DNA of 64,000 bases from an uncultured Pelagibacteraceae bacterium. Lineage in GTDB: Bacteria; Pseudomonadota; Alphaproteobacteria; Pelagibacterales; Pelagibacteraceae. A program made the position numbers and the translations under genes. Shown here piece by piece: positions 1 through 8,950 of the stretch (positions within the stretch are counted from its first letter, which is position 1; each line of letters opens with the position of its first letter). Location of the stretch: positions 1 to 64,000 of the forward strand of contig CABYTL010000001.1 in assembly GCA_902521805.1 (NCBI GenBank). Direction: 5' to 3'. Below the pieces are notes generated by a model. That model was not told the origin of the DNA. It made no database searches and was given only the letters and a program-made list of their open reading frames with translations.

Positions 1-1406
1 GTAAAAAAAACATCTAACGGCCTTAATAAATTGAGATAAACAAAAGCTCTTAAACCTTTTGCAAACGAAATAAAACCAGGGTTGACCGTTAAACTTTCCA
101 CAGCATTGGTAATTGGTTGTCTAATGGACAATCTCCATTCCTCAGGAAATGAACCAATCTTTAAAAAATATGTGTCAACTAAGACTATTAAGAAAAAAAC
201 TAAAAAAGATGGAATTATATAATATCTTTTACTTATAAATTCTCTAATATTTTCTGCTGATGTCTTGTTAAATATTGAGATTAAAGATTTAAAAAAGTAA
301 GCAATTAAGTTTGTTATAAATAAACATATATATTTTATAATAGAATGCGTAATACTTAAGGGTTTTTCAAAAAGTCTCGCTACCTGGTATTTTGCCCAAC
401 CTTGGGGAAGTAAATAAAATTTTTGTACGTCTGATGGTAATCTTTCATCAGTTTTACTAAAAGCCATACTAAATCTATCAAACATTATAGCCATAAATAA
501 AATACAAAGTCCTCCTTCCATAGCCCAACCAACATCTAATCTTCTAATAGCTTGCCATACTTGACCACCAATTCCTTCAGCCCCAATAAAACACGCAAGA
601 ACAACAAGTGCGAGTGCCATCATTATAACCTGATTGATCCCCATCATTAAGCTTGGAAGGGACAATGGAATTTTTATTTTAAATAAAAGTTGTAACTTGC
701 TCGAACCAAACGATGTTGCACTCTCTATAGTTTGAGCTGGTACTTGTCTAATACCAGTATTAGTTAATCTTATAATCGGTGGCATTGCGTAAATCATCGT
801 AGCAAGAATTGCTGGTGCACCTCCAATACCAAAAAAAAATACTGCTGGAAATAAATAGACAAAGGCAGGCATTACTTGCATTGTATCCAAAATTGGTTTC
901 ATGAAATTATCAAACCTATCGCTTTGAGAACATAAAACTCCTAAAATAAATCCAAAAAAAACGCAGAGTATTACTGATAATCCCATTAACGCCACAGTTT
1001 GAAGTGAAGGCTCCCACATTCCGGTTGCACCCCAAAAGTAAATTACAAATAAAGAATAAAGTCCTAATCTTAAACCTCCTGCAATCATACATGGTAAAAA
1101 AATAATTGCTGTTATCAAAATCCAAGGAGACTCAAGTAAAAAATCTTCAACAAAGTAATAACTAGCTTTGATATAATTAGCAATTATTTTAGTTATCCAT
1201 CTATAGTTTTTTTTTAAAAAATCCTCTCCTTCATTCACCCATGCAGTAAATGTAAATTGATCAGTTATCTCTTTTGGAAATTTTGAAGGCCCATCACTTT
1301 GAGAAGAAAGAAAAAGAGCTATAAAAAAAATAAGTCCAACTACAGTATATGTAATAATATTTTTAGAGTGATTAGCTTTTTTTAGGATTTCGTTACTACT
1401 AGACAT
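1..1406 (-). CDS. proW: ABC transporter permease, glycine betaine/proline (ProW/OpuAB) type; partial, runs off the window start
   Basis: Not in the ORF track. My minus-strand translation from the ATG at 1406 is open to position 1 (MSSSNEILKKANHSKN...). It contains a binding-protein-dependent permease core with an EAA-like segment (IESATSFGSSKLQLLFKIKIPLSLPSLMMGINQ). Confidence 0.85.
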   Translation of the reverse strand, partial: MSSSNEILKKANHSKNIITYTVVGLIFFIALFLSSQSDGPSKFPKEITDQFTFTAWVNEGEDFLKKNYRWITKIIANYIKASYYFVEDFLLESPWILITAIIFLPCMIAGGLRLGLYSLFVIYFWGATGMWEPSLQTVALMGLSVILCVFFGFILGVLCSQSDRFDNFMKPILDTMQVMPAFVYLFPAVFFFGIGGAPAILATMIYAMPPIIRLTNTGIRQVPAQTIESATSFGSSKLQLLFKIKIPLSLPSLMMGINQVIMMALALVVLACFIGAEGIGGQVWQAIRRLDVGWAMEGGLCILFMAIMFDRFSMAFSKTDERLPSDVQKFYLLPQGWAKYQVARLFEKPLSITHSIIKYICLFITNLIAYFFKSLISIFNKTSAENIREFISKRYYIIPSFLVFFLIVLVDTYFLKIGSFPEEWRLSIRQPITNAVESLTVNPGFISFAKGLRAFVYLNLLRPLDVFF

Positions 1407-1479
1407 ATTTATGAAGTTAGAATAATTAAATTTACTTTTAAAGTAAAATATTGTGTATTTTAACAATAAATTGTAAGCT

Positions 1480-2532
1480 TTGAGTATGGATAAAGAGCAA
1501 AAGATTACTTGTACTAATATATGGAAGTTATTTGGCCCAGACGAGAAAAGAATAATAAAAAATTTAGATAAAAATTTATCAATTAAAGAAGTTCAAAAAA
1601 AAACTGGTCATGTAGTTGCTGTCAAAGATGTAAGTTTTTCAATTCAAAAAGGTGAAACTTTTGTTGTAATGGGATTATCTGGTAGTGGAAAATCTACTTT
1701 AGTAAGATGTATATCAAGACTTATTGAACCTACTTCGGGTACTGTTAAAATGGACGATGTTGAGGTTACTAAAATGAGTTCTAGAGACTTATTAGAACTT
1801 AGAAGAAATAAAATGAGTATGGTGTTTCAACACTTTGGACTTTTCCCTCACAGGACTGTTATTGAAAATATTGGGTATGGACTTGAAGTAAGAGGAACAA
1901 AAAAAGATATAAGATTAGAAAAGTCTATGGAAGTTTTAAAGATGGTTGGATTAGACGGTTGGCAAAATAATTATCCAAGAGAGCTTTCTGGTGGTATGCA
2001 ACAACGTGTGGGATTAGCAAGGGCACTTGCGGTAGATCCAGAAATTTTAATTTTTGATGAACCTTTTTCTGCTTTAGATCCTCTTATAAGAAGAGAGATG
2101 CAAGACGAACTTTTAAAGATACAAGAAAAACTTCAAAGAACTATGGTTTTTATTACTCATGATTTTTTAGAGGCAATAAAAATGGGTGACCACATAGCTA
2201 TAATGAAAGATGGTGAAATTTCACAAATTGGAACACCAGAGGAAATAGTTTCTAATCCAAAAGATCAATATGTTAAAGATTTTTGTGAAGATGTCCCAAA
2301 ATATAAGGTTCTTAGTGCAGGAAAAGTGATGAGAGAAGAGTGTTGCGCTGAAGCAAGAAAACTATATGAAAAAAAAGAGAACTGTATAGAAGATAATTTG
2401 AAGATTGAAACTTTAATTGATAAATTAAGTGAGGGGGATCACGCATATCCAGTAGTTTGTTCTTCATCAGGAAAGTTACTTGGTGAAATTGATAGATCCA
2501 TTGTCATGCAATCAATGAAATCAAAAGTTTAG
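1480..2532 (+). CDS. proV: ABC transporter ATP-binding protein, glycine betaine/proline type
   Basis: Walker A GLSGSGKST, signature LSGGMQQRVGLARAL, Walker B ILIFDEPFSALDP, and a C-terminal extension as in OpuAA/ProV. Start is TTG at 1480 or ATG at 1486. Confidence 0.9.
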   Translation: MSMDKEQKITCTNIWKLFGPDEKRIIKNLDKNLSIKEVQKKTGHVVAVKDVSFSIQKGETFVVMGLSGSGKSTLVRCISRLIEPTSGTVKMDDVEVTKMSSRDLLELRRNKMSMVFQHFGLFPHRTVIENIGYGLEVRGTKKDIRLEKSMEVLKMVGLDGWQNNYPRELSGGMQQRVGLARALAVDPEILIFDEPFSALDPLIRREMQDELLKIQEKLQRTMVFITHDFLEAIKMGDHIAIMKDGEISQIGTPEEIVSNPKDQYVKDFCEDVPKYKVLSAGKVMREECCAEARKLYEKKENCIEDNLKIETLIDKLSEGDHAYPVVCSSSGKLLGEIDRSIVMQSMKSKV

Positions 2533-3461
2533 TAAATTTTTTTACTTACTTTAAACGTCTTTTTCTTTTTTTTATCTCTCCAGATAATAATCATTCCTGC
2601 CAAAACAATTCCTAAGACACCCGGAAAAAGTTGATCAATTGGTGCTTCATCAAAAAAAAGCCAACCAAGAAAGAAGGAAGAGGGTATCGCTAAATACTCA
2701 AACACAGCAAGCTTACTTGCTTCTATTAATCTATAAGAATATATAAAAAGTATTCCTGCTGAACCCCCTAGAATTCCAATTGATATTAACATTAATAAAT
2801 CTACGTAACTTTGAATAGATTTATTTTCTAAGGTAAAAGCTAAAAGAATTATTGCGCCGATAATTGAGGCTACTAAAGAATAGAACTGAATTTTAGCAGT
2901 TGAATTATATTCTGGAATAAACTTAAGAATAATAATTGCTATAGCGTATAAAAAACCAACCATAAGAGGGTAAATAGAATAATAAGAAAAAACATCAGAA
3001 TTTGGTTTCATGATCATTGCAACGCCTATAAATCCTATTATTACAGCGAACCATCTATAAATTCCAACTTTATCATTTAAAAAAAATATAGATAAGATGA
3101 CAATAAAAAAAGTTGCTGAGAATGTAAGCGTAGATGCAGTTGCAAAATCCATATTGTTTATTGCTATAAAATAAAAAACATTCATAAATAGAAAACACAA
3201 ACCCCTAATAAAACATAAAACTACAAATTTTTTGGTCAAGTTTTTAAATATTCTTAAATTTTCATTTGTATAAAAAATTAATGCCAACAAAGGTATTATT
3301 GCAAACATATTTCTAAACAAAACCATTTGATTTGTTGAATAAGTGTCACCTAAAAACTTGACAATTATTCCGTATATATCAATAAAAAGAACACCAAGAA
3401 GCATTGAACCTACTGAAAGATAAATTATTCTTGAACTATTTTTAGTTAATGAATTCTTCAT
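2529..3461 (-). CDS. EamA/DMT-family transporter
   Basis: About 10 hydrophobic segments with the EamA repeat pattern, 310 aa. Confidence 0.8.
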   Translation of the reverse strand: MKNSLTKNSSRIIYLSVGSMLLGVLFIDIYGIIVKFLGDTYSTNQMVLFRNMFAIIPLLALIFYTNENLRIFKNLTKKFVVLCFIRGLCFLFMNVFYFIAINNMDFATASTLTFSATFFIVILSIFFLNDKVGIYRWFAVIIGFIGVAMIMKPNSDVFSYYSIYPLMVGFLYAIAIIILKFIPEYNSTAKIQFYSLVASIIGAIILLAFTLENKSIQSYVDLLMLISIGILGGSAGILFIYSYRLIEASKLAVFEYLAIPSSFFLGWLFFDEAPIDQLFPGVLGIVLAGMIIIWRDKKKKKTFKVSKKIY

Positions 3462-3510
3462 TTACTTTTTGATATAATTGATAGTATATAAATAAATTAT
3501 TTATATAAAA

Positions 3511-4701
3511 ATGCAAAACTTTAAGTTAAACGAAGAAGACATCTTATCCAATCAAGATTGGACTTTTCCAACTAACACTGTTTATGGTCCTGGTAGATTT
3601 AAGGAAATCGGAGATCATTGTGTTAAATTTGGAATAAGAAATCCATTGATAGTTACTGATAATGGTAGCACTAAACTACCTTTCATAAATGAATTAAAAG
3701 AACTTTTATTAAAAGCAAATATAAAGTCAGATCTTTTTTCTGATATATCTCCTAATCCTAGAGAGGATGAAGTATCAATTGGCCGTAAAAAATTTAAAGA
3801 TGGAAATCATGATTCAATCATTGCTATTGGCGGGGGTAGTGCAATGGATGGTGGTAAATTAATATGCCTCACAGCAAATAATGAAATACCACTCAGAGAT
3901 TTTGAATTTGAGCTTACTCCTCCTAAATTAGGTAAAGATAACCCATTTCCAAAGATAATAACTATACCTACAACAGCAGGTACTGGTGCAGAAACTGAAA
4001 TTACAGCAATGGTTACTTACCTAGAGGAAGGAATGAAATTTTGTATGTGGCATCCAGATGTAAGACCAGTTTTAGCTTTAGTTGATCCTGAATTAACTTT
4101 AGGATTACCATCTTCTTTAACAGCTTGGACAGGAGTGGATGCAATGGTTCATGCAATAGAGGGTTATTGTGTGCCTGGGTTTCATCCTCTCTGCGATGGA
4201 TCAGCATTGGAAAGTTTATCTTTGATTTCAAAATCTTTATATTTAGCAGTTGAAGAACCAAAAAATATAGTTGCAAGAGGTGGAATGCATATTGGTTCTT
4301 ACTTAGGAGGAATAGCTTTCTTAAAAGGATTAGGAAATGTTCATGCTATATCACACATGGTAGGAGCAGAATTTAATACACAACATGGTTTAACAAACGC
4401 AATTATATTACCAGTTGTGCTAAAATATAATCTATCAGGATTGAACGAAAAAGTTAAACGTATGTCTGAAGCTATGCAATTTAAAGAGCATTCAGTTGAG
4501 TCTTTTATAAATAACATTGAAAAAATATTAGATAGACTTCAAATACCAAAAAGTTTAAGTGAAATTGGAGTTACAGAGGATTGTGTAGATAGGATTGCAG
4601 AAAAAAGTATGAAAGATCAAGCATATGCAACCAATCCCAAAAAAGCTTCATTCGAGGATATGAAAGAGATGGTTTCGCAAAGTATTAAAAAAGCTCGTTA
4701 A
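3511..4701 (+). CDS. iron-containing alcohol dehydrogenase
   Basis: GGGSAMDGGK nucleotide-binding region, TIPTTAGTGAE, and metal-site segments DAMVHAIEGY and GNVHAISHMVGAEFNTQHG typical of Fe-ADHs. Confidence 0.9.
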   Translation: MQNFKLNEEDILSNQDWTFPTNTVYGPGRFKEIGDHCVKFGIRNPLIVTDNGSTKLPFINELKELLLKANIKSDLFSDISPNPREDEVSIGRKKFKDGNHDSIIAIGGGSAMDGGKLICLTANNEIPLRDFEFELTPPKLGKDNPFPKIITIPTTAGTGAETEITAMVTYLEEGMKFCMWHPDVRPVLALVDPELTLGLPSSLTAWTGVDAMVHAIEGYCVPGFHPLCDGSALESLSLISKSLYLAVEEPKNIVARGGMHIGSYLGGIAFLKGLGNVHAISHMVGAEFNTQHGLTNAIILPVVLKYNLSGLNEKVKRMSEAMQFKEHSVESFINNIEKILDRLQIPKSLSEIGVTEDCVDRIAEKSMKDQAYATNPKKASFEDMKEMVSQSIKKAR

Positions 4702-4707
4702 GCTTTT

Positions 4708-6123
4708 ATGTTAGAAAATCAATCAGTTTATGAAATCCAAAAAAATATTAGAAGTCGCCAAATTTCAATTAAAGAAGTTTTAGAATATTATTTAGATAAA
4801 ATTGAGAAATTAAACCCTGATTTAAATGCTATTGTTCTTCAAAAAGATAGAGAATTATTAATAAAAGATGCAATTGAGAAAGATAAAAATAATGAAGTTG
4901 AGAAGCCTCTAAACGGGTTACCTATAGCAATTAAAGATCTTACCGATGTCGTTGGTTTTAAAACAACTTATGGTTTTCCTGGATCAAAAAATAACCAACC
5001 AAAAAAAAATTCTTTATTTGTAAACCGATTAATTGACAAAGGAGCAATTGTTATAGGAAAAACCAATACTGCAGAATTAGGTGTTGGAGGACATACTATA
5101 AATAGACTTTTTGGACCAACTTCAAATGTTTATGATTTGTCAAAATCTGCAGCCGGATCAAGTGGCGGTGCAAGTTCGGCAGTTGCCGCTGGATTATTGC
5201 CATTTGCTGATGGAACCGATCAAATGGGATCATGTCGCGGACCTGCGGCTTATGCAAACATTTATGGTTTTAGACCCACACCAGGTTTAATTTCAACAGA
5301 CCGTACAGGACAAAAAAATAATTTACCAACACTCACAACACCGGGATGTCTTGCTAGAAATCCTAATGATATGTCTGTCTTATTAGATGAAATTATTGGG
5401 AGCGATACATTAGATAGATTTTCATTTGATTTAGAAGGATTATTTAAAAATCAAAAGATAAGTGATAAAGAATTTTCAACATTCAGAATTGGTTGGTTGT
5501 CAAACATGAATGGAGAGTACAATATAGAAAAAGAAATATTGGAAATATGTGAAAATAAATTAAGGGAATTGGAAAAAATAAACATTAAAGTAGAGGAACT
5601 TAGACCTAAAATAAATAACGATTTTTTGTGGAAAAGTTGGACAACATTAAGAGCAAAAGGTATTTATGAAGACACTTTAGCAATGAATATTTCAGATATT
5701 GGTTCTATGACTTATCAAGCAATCTGGGAATACAATAAAGGTAAGGAAATAAATTCAGAAGATTTACGATTAGCTATTGATCAAAAACAGAAATGTTTAA
5801 AAGAAATAAATTTAGTTTTTGGGAATTTTGACTTTTTAGCCTTACCATCAGCTCAAGTTTGTCCTTTTGATAAAAATTTACAGTTTCCAAAAAAAATTAA
5901 TAACATTGAATTAGATACTTATCACCGTTGGTTAGAAGTTTTTATTCTATCTAGTCTTTTAGATTTACCTACTATTACAATTCCAGTTGGTTTTAATAAA
6001 AATGGCATGCCAATGGGGATGCAAATTATTGGAAGGAATAAGGATGATTTAAAGTTATTTTCTTTTGCAATTAAATATGAAGATGCTTTTAATTACAGTA
6101 AGATCAAGCCTAAATTAAAATAA
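4708..6123 (+). CDS. amidase (amidase-signature family)
   Basis: GLPIAIKDL Lys region and AAGSSGGASSAVAAGLLPFADGTDQMGSCRGPAA Ser-cisSer region. Confidence 0.9.
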   Translation: MLENQSVYEIQKNIRSRQISIKEVLEYYLDKIEKLNPDLNAIVLQKDRELLIKDAIEKDKNNEVEKPLNGLPIAIKDLTDVVGFKTTYGFPGSKNNQPKKNSLFVNRLIDKGAIVIGKTNTAELGVGGHTINRLFGPTSNVYDLSKSAAGSSGGASSAVAAGLLPFADGTDQMGSCRGPAAYANIYGFRPTPGLISTDRTGQKNNLPTLTTPGCLARNPNDMSVLLDEIIGSDTLDRFSFDLEGLFKNQKISDKEFSTFRIGWLSNMNGEYNIEKEILEICENKLRELEKINIKVEELRPKINNDFLWKSWTTLRAKGIYEDTLAMNISDIGSMTYQAIWEYNKGKEINSEDLRLAIDQKQKCLKEINLVFGNFDFLALPSAQVCPFDKNLQFPKKINNIELDTYHRWLEVFILSSLLDLPTITIPVGFNKNGMPMGMQIIGRNKDDLKLFSFAIKYEDAFNYSKIKPKLK

Positions 6124-6128
6124 TCGAT

Positions 6129-7025
6129 ATGAGACACCCACACCATTATAAAATTTCAATTGCTTTAGCTATATCAGCGGGAGCCTGGGGAATATATTGG
6201 TTGCCACAAAGAATTCTCGAAGATGGTGGTCTTACTGGAGGTTGGGGCACAATATCTCAAATGATAATTGGAACTTTATTATTATTACCTATTGCAGTTT
6301 GGAGATTAAGCAAAAGAAAAGGGACTGGGTTAGAACTTCCAGCTATGGGAATTTTAATTGGTGGAGGTTTTATATTATACGCATTAAGTTTTCTATTAAC
6401 GGATGTAGTAAGAGCTCTAATAATGTTTTATATGACACCCGTCTGGACAACTATCTTCGAAATAGTTTTTTTAAAGAAAAAACATGGTTGGCAACGAATT
6501 GTAAGCTTAAGTTTAGCACTCGGAGGTTTATGGGTAGTTTTTGGACAAGGTGGCAACATTCCTTTGCCAGTGAATGCTGGAGACTGGATTGCTCTTTTAG
6601 GTGGAGTTATGTTTGCCGGAGGAATGATAAGGCTCGAGGTTATTAAAACCGATGGAGTATTTCCAATCATTTTTGGTTTTTTCTTTTATGGAACATTATT
6701 TAATATTGCAGCTGGTCTATTACTCGTAGATTATCTTGGTCCTGTTCCAACTATTGATGCTTTTGTTTCAATGACTGCTTTCTTAATTCCTCTATCAATT
6801 TTTTATTTTATTCCAACTGGTATCGTAATTCTTTGGGCACCAACTCAAATAGGGGCGGGAATCTGTTCAATTCTATTTTTATCAGAAATAATAGTAGGCG
6901 CTGTAAGTTCGAGTATTTTAACAGACGAACCATTTGGCTGGCGTCAGATTGTCGGTTGTTCTTTAATAATTATAGGTGGGGTTGTTGCAGTAGTCTTATC
7001 GCCAAAAGAAGATGTTAGTAAGTAA
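6129..7025 (+). CDS. EamA/DMT-family transporter
   Basis: Polytopic membrane protein with DMT-like repeats, 298 aa. Confidence 0.75.
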   Translation: MRHPHHYKISIALAISAGAWGIYWLPQRILEDGGLTGGWGTISQMIIGTLLLLPIAVWRLSKRKGTGLELPAMGILIGGGFILYALSFLLTDVVRALIMFYMTPVWTTIFEIVFLKKKHGWQRIVSLSLALGGLWVVFGQGGNIPLPVNAGDWIALLGGVMFAGGMIRLEVIKTDGVFPIIFGFFFYGTLFNIAAGLLLVDYLGPVPTIDAFVSMTAFLIPLSIFYFIPTGIVILWAPTQIGAGICSILFLSEIIVGAVSSSILTDEPFGWRQIVGCSLIIIGGVVAVVLSPKEDVSK

Positions 7026-7034
7026 AAAATTAAA

Positions 7035-7628
7035 TTAATCTTTTGTTAATTTAGAAATATCTTCAAATTTATTTTTCCAAATTACAAAACTCAAAACTGG
7101 TTTTTCTTCTGTAGTAATTGCATGAGATTCAAAACTTTTGTGTAATCTGGTTTTAGTAGATGTCAACATTTCTGTATTTTGATTTTTACTTTCAAATTTT
7201 GCTTTCCCAGAAACAATGAAATATAACTCCTCTGCGTCATGGTTGTGCCAGGGATAATAAGCATTTTTACATAAGTAATTAACGTATAGAGCCATTTCAG
7301 AAGTTTTAAAATGACCAGATGGACCAATTAATTCAAAAAAACCATATTTATTTAAAAAATCTTTTCCTACTTCTTTTTCTTTATATCCATGTTCCCAATT
7401 AACATAAGCAGATAATTTACTTATAGAGTTGTGCAATTCTATTAGTTTGGTATCCAAATTTGAGTTCCATTTTAAAAGTTTGTCTGTTACAGGGATTTTG
7501 TTTTTATTCAAATTTTTAAGAGATAAATTTTTAGGAAATTTTACAAAATTGGAAAGAACACTTTTTTTATTCCATAATTTTTCGATTTCACTTTTAGCAT
7601 TATTAAAAATATTCTCTGTGTTACTCAT
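7035..7628 (-). CDS. cupin-domain protein, DddQ/DddL-like dimethylsulfoniopropionate (DMSP) lyase family
   Basis: C-terminal cupin with YPWHNHDAEELYFIVSG and a downstream ESHAITT. The H-x3-E-x-Y plus distal His layout resembles the metal site described for DddQ-type DMSP lyases. Confidence 0.65.
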   Translation of the reverse strand: MSNTENIFNNAKSEIEKLWNKKSVLSNFVKFPKNLSLKNLNKNKIPVTDKLLKWNSNLDTKLIELHNSISKLSAYVNWEHGYKEKEVGKDFLNKYGFFELIGPSGHFKTSEMALYVNYLCKNAYYPWHNHDAEELYFIVSGKAKFESKNQNTEMLTSTKTRLHKSFESHAITTEEKPVLSFVIWKNKFEDISKLTKD

Positions 7629-8549
7629 TTATAATTTGAGATTGGATAAAGACTTAATTAAATCTGGACCTATACCACAACATCCACCAATTATTTGGGA
7701 ACCATCTTCAACCCAAGATTTTGCTTGAATTAAATAATCTTCTGGCTTCATATTATCTTCATAAATCCAGTGAGGCTTTTCATAAAAACCTACATTAGGG
7801 TATGCTCCGATTATTCCATTAAAAATTTTTTTTGCAATTTTTACAGCTTTTCCTGTCACATCAATATTTGAATGAGCTATTAATATTGGGCCTTTGTGAA
7901 GTTGACTAAATTTGTTTAAAGATTTTTCAAAATTTTCATAAACTTCAGGAGGTGCATCTATTGAATCGTTATAACCCAACATTATCTCATTTGAATTATT
8001 ATCAATCACACAAGATATTGCCAGCCAAACTGGCACTTTTACTCTTGTGGAACATTCTATCATTGCTTGAACAATTTCCGCTTGAGAAGACATTGCCTCT
8101 AAGATAATTAAATCTACTCCTTCTTCAGTCAAAATTTTTAATTGTTCATTAAAATTTGGTATCATTGTTTTTATTCCAAGTTTATAAAAACTTCCTGAAG
8201 CAGATACGCTTCCAGCTATAGCAATATCTTTGTTTGAATTTTCAGCTGCTTTTTTTGCTATTAGAACACTTTTTTTATTGTATTCTCTAATAGAGTTTTC
8301 AAACCCATAATTTTTCATAGAAATAGGAGTTGATGCATAAGTATTAGTAGTTATGACGTCTGCCCCAGCCTCAATATAATCTTCGTGGACTTTTTTTACT
8401 ATTTCTGGAAATTTAATTGAGGATGTTCCACACCATAATTTTTTGTCCATTTGAGCTCCATTTTTTTCAAGCTCAGATCCCATAGCTCCATCTAAAATTA
8501 CTAATTTTCCATTATCTAATTTTTCTTTAACAATATTATATGACATCAA
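7629..8549 (-). CDS. homocysteine S-methyltransferase family protein (MmuM/BHMT-like)
   Basis: N-terminal DGAMGSELEKNG and Zn-binding C-terminal GGCCG (QIIGGCCGIGP). Confidence 0.85.
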   Translation of the reverse strand: MMSYNIVKEKLDNGKLVILDGAMGSELEKNGAQMDKKLWCGTSSIKFPEIVKKVHEDYIEAGADVITTNTYASTPISMKNYGFENSIREYNKKSVLIAKKAAENSNKDIAIAGSVSASGSFYKLGIKTMIPNFNEQLKILTEEGVDLIILEAMSSQAEIVQAMIECSTRVKVPVWLAISCVIDNNSNEIMLGYNDSIDAPPEVYENFEKSLNKFSQLHKGPILIAHSNIDVTGKAVKIAKKIFNGIIGAYPNVGFYEKPHWIYEDNMKPEDYLIQAKSWVEDGSQIIGGCCGIGPDLIKSLSNLKL

Positions 8550-8932
8550 GTTTTACTGTTTGTGAAAGCACAAATTTTATTTCCATCTATATCTCTTATA
8601 TAAGAATAATATACTCCAGAGCCTTCTGGTCTTTCACCACCAGTTCCTTCACTTTTTCCACCAGCTTTTATTCCAACTTCATGAAATTTATCAACTACTG
8701 ATCTTGAAGTTGTAATAAAAGATACTTGTGATCCATTACCTATGGTTGCTTCTTTTTTATTAACTGGCAAAGTTACATAAAATTCTATTGCGCCTGAACC
8801 TTCCTTGGATGCATATCCTGCACAAACTTCATCCTTATCAACTCTGGTTAAACCTAAAACTTCCAGTAACTCATCATAAAATTTAATTGCATTATCAAGT
8901 TCATTAGTCCCGACCATTACATAACCAATCAT
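8546..8932 (-). CDS. VOC (glyoxalase/bleomycin-resistance) family protein
   Basis: 128 aa: VGTNELDNAIKFYDELLEVLG ... SYIRDIDGNKICAF. Confidence 0.8.
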   Translation of the reverse strand: MIGYVMVGTNELDNAIKFYDELLEVLGLTRVDKDEVCAGYASKEGSGAIEFYVTLPVNKKEATIGNGSQVSFITTSRSVVDKFHEVGIKAGGKSEGTGGERPEGSGVYYSYIRDIDGNKICAFTNSKT

Positions 8933-8950
8933 ACTTAAGTCCTCGCTAAA

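Noticed and set aside
916-1125. Minus-strand 69-aa ORF
   Set aside because: Lies in another frame inside the long permease ORF that I translated from 1406; Phe/Ser-rich shadow ORF.
6197-6646. Plus-strand 149-aa ORF overlapping the EamA gene
   Set aside because: Alternative frame of a clear membrane protein gene; Trp/Arg-rich low-plausibility composition.
7429-7728. Plus-strand 99-aa ORF
   Set aside because: Antisense to the cupin and methyltransferase genes, both of which have recognisable family motifs.
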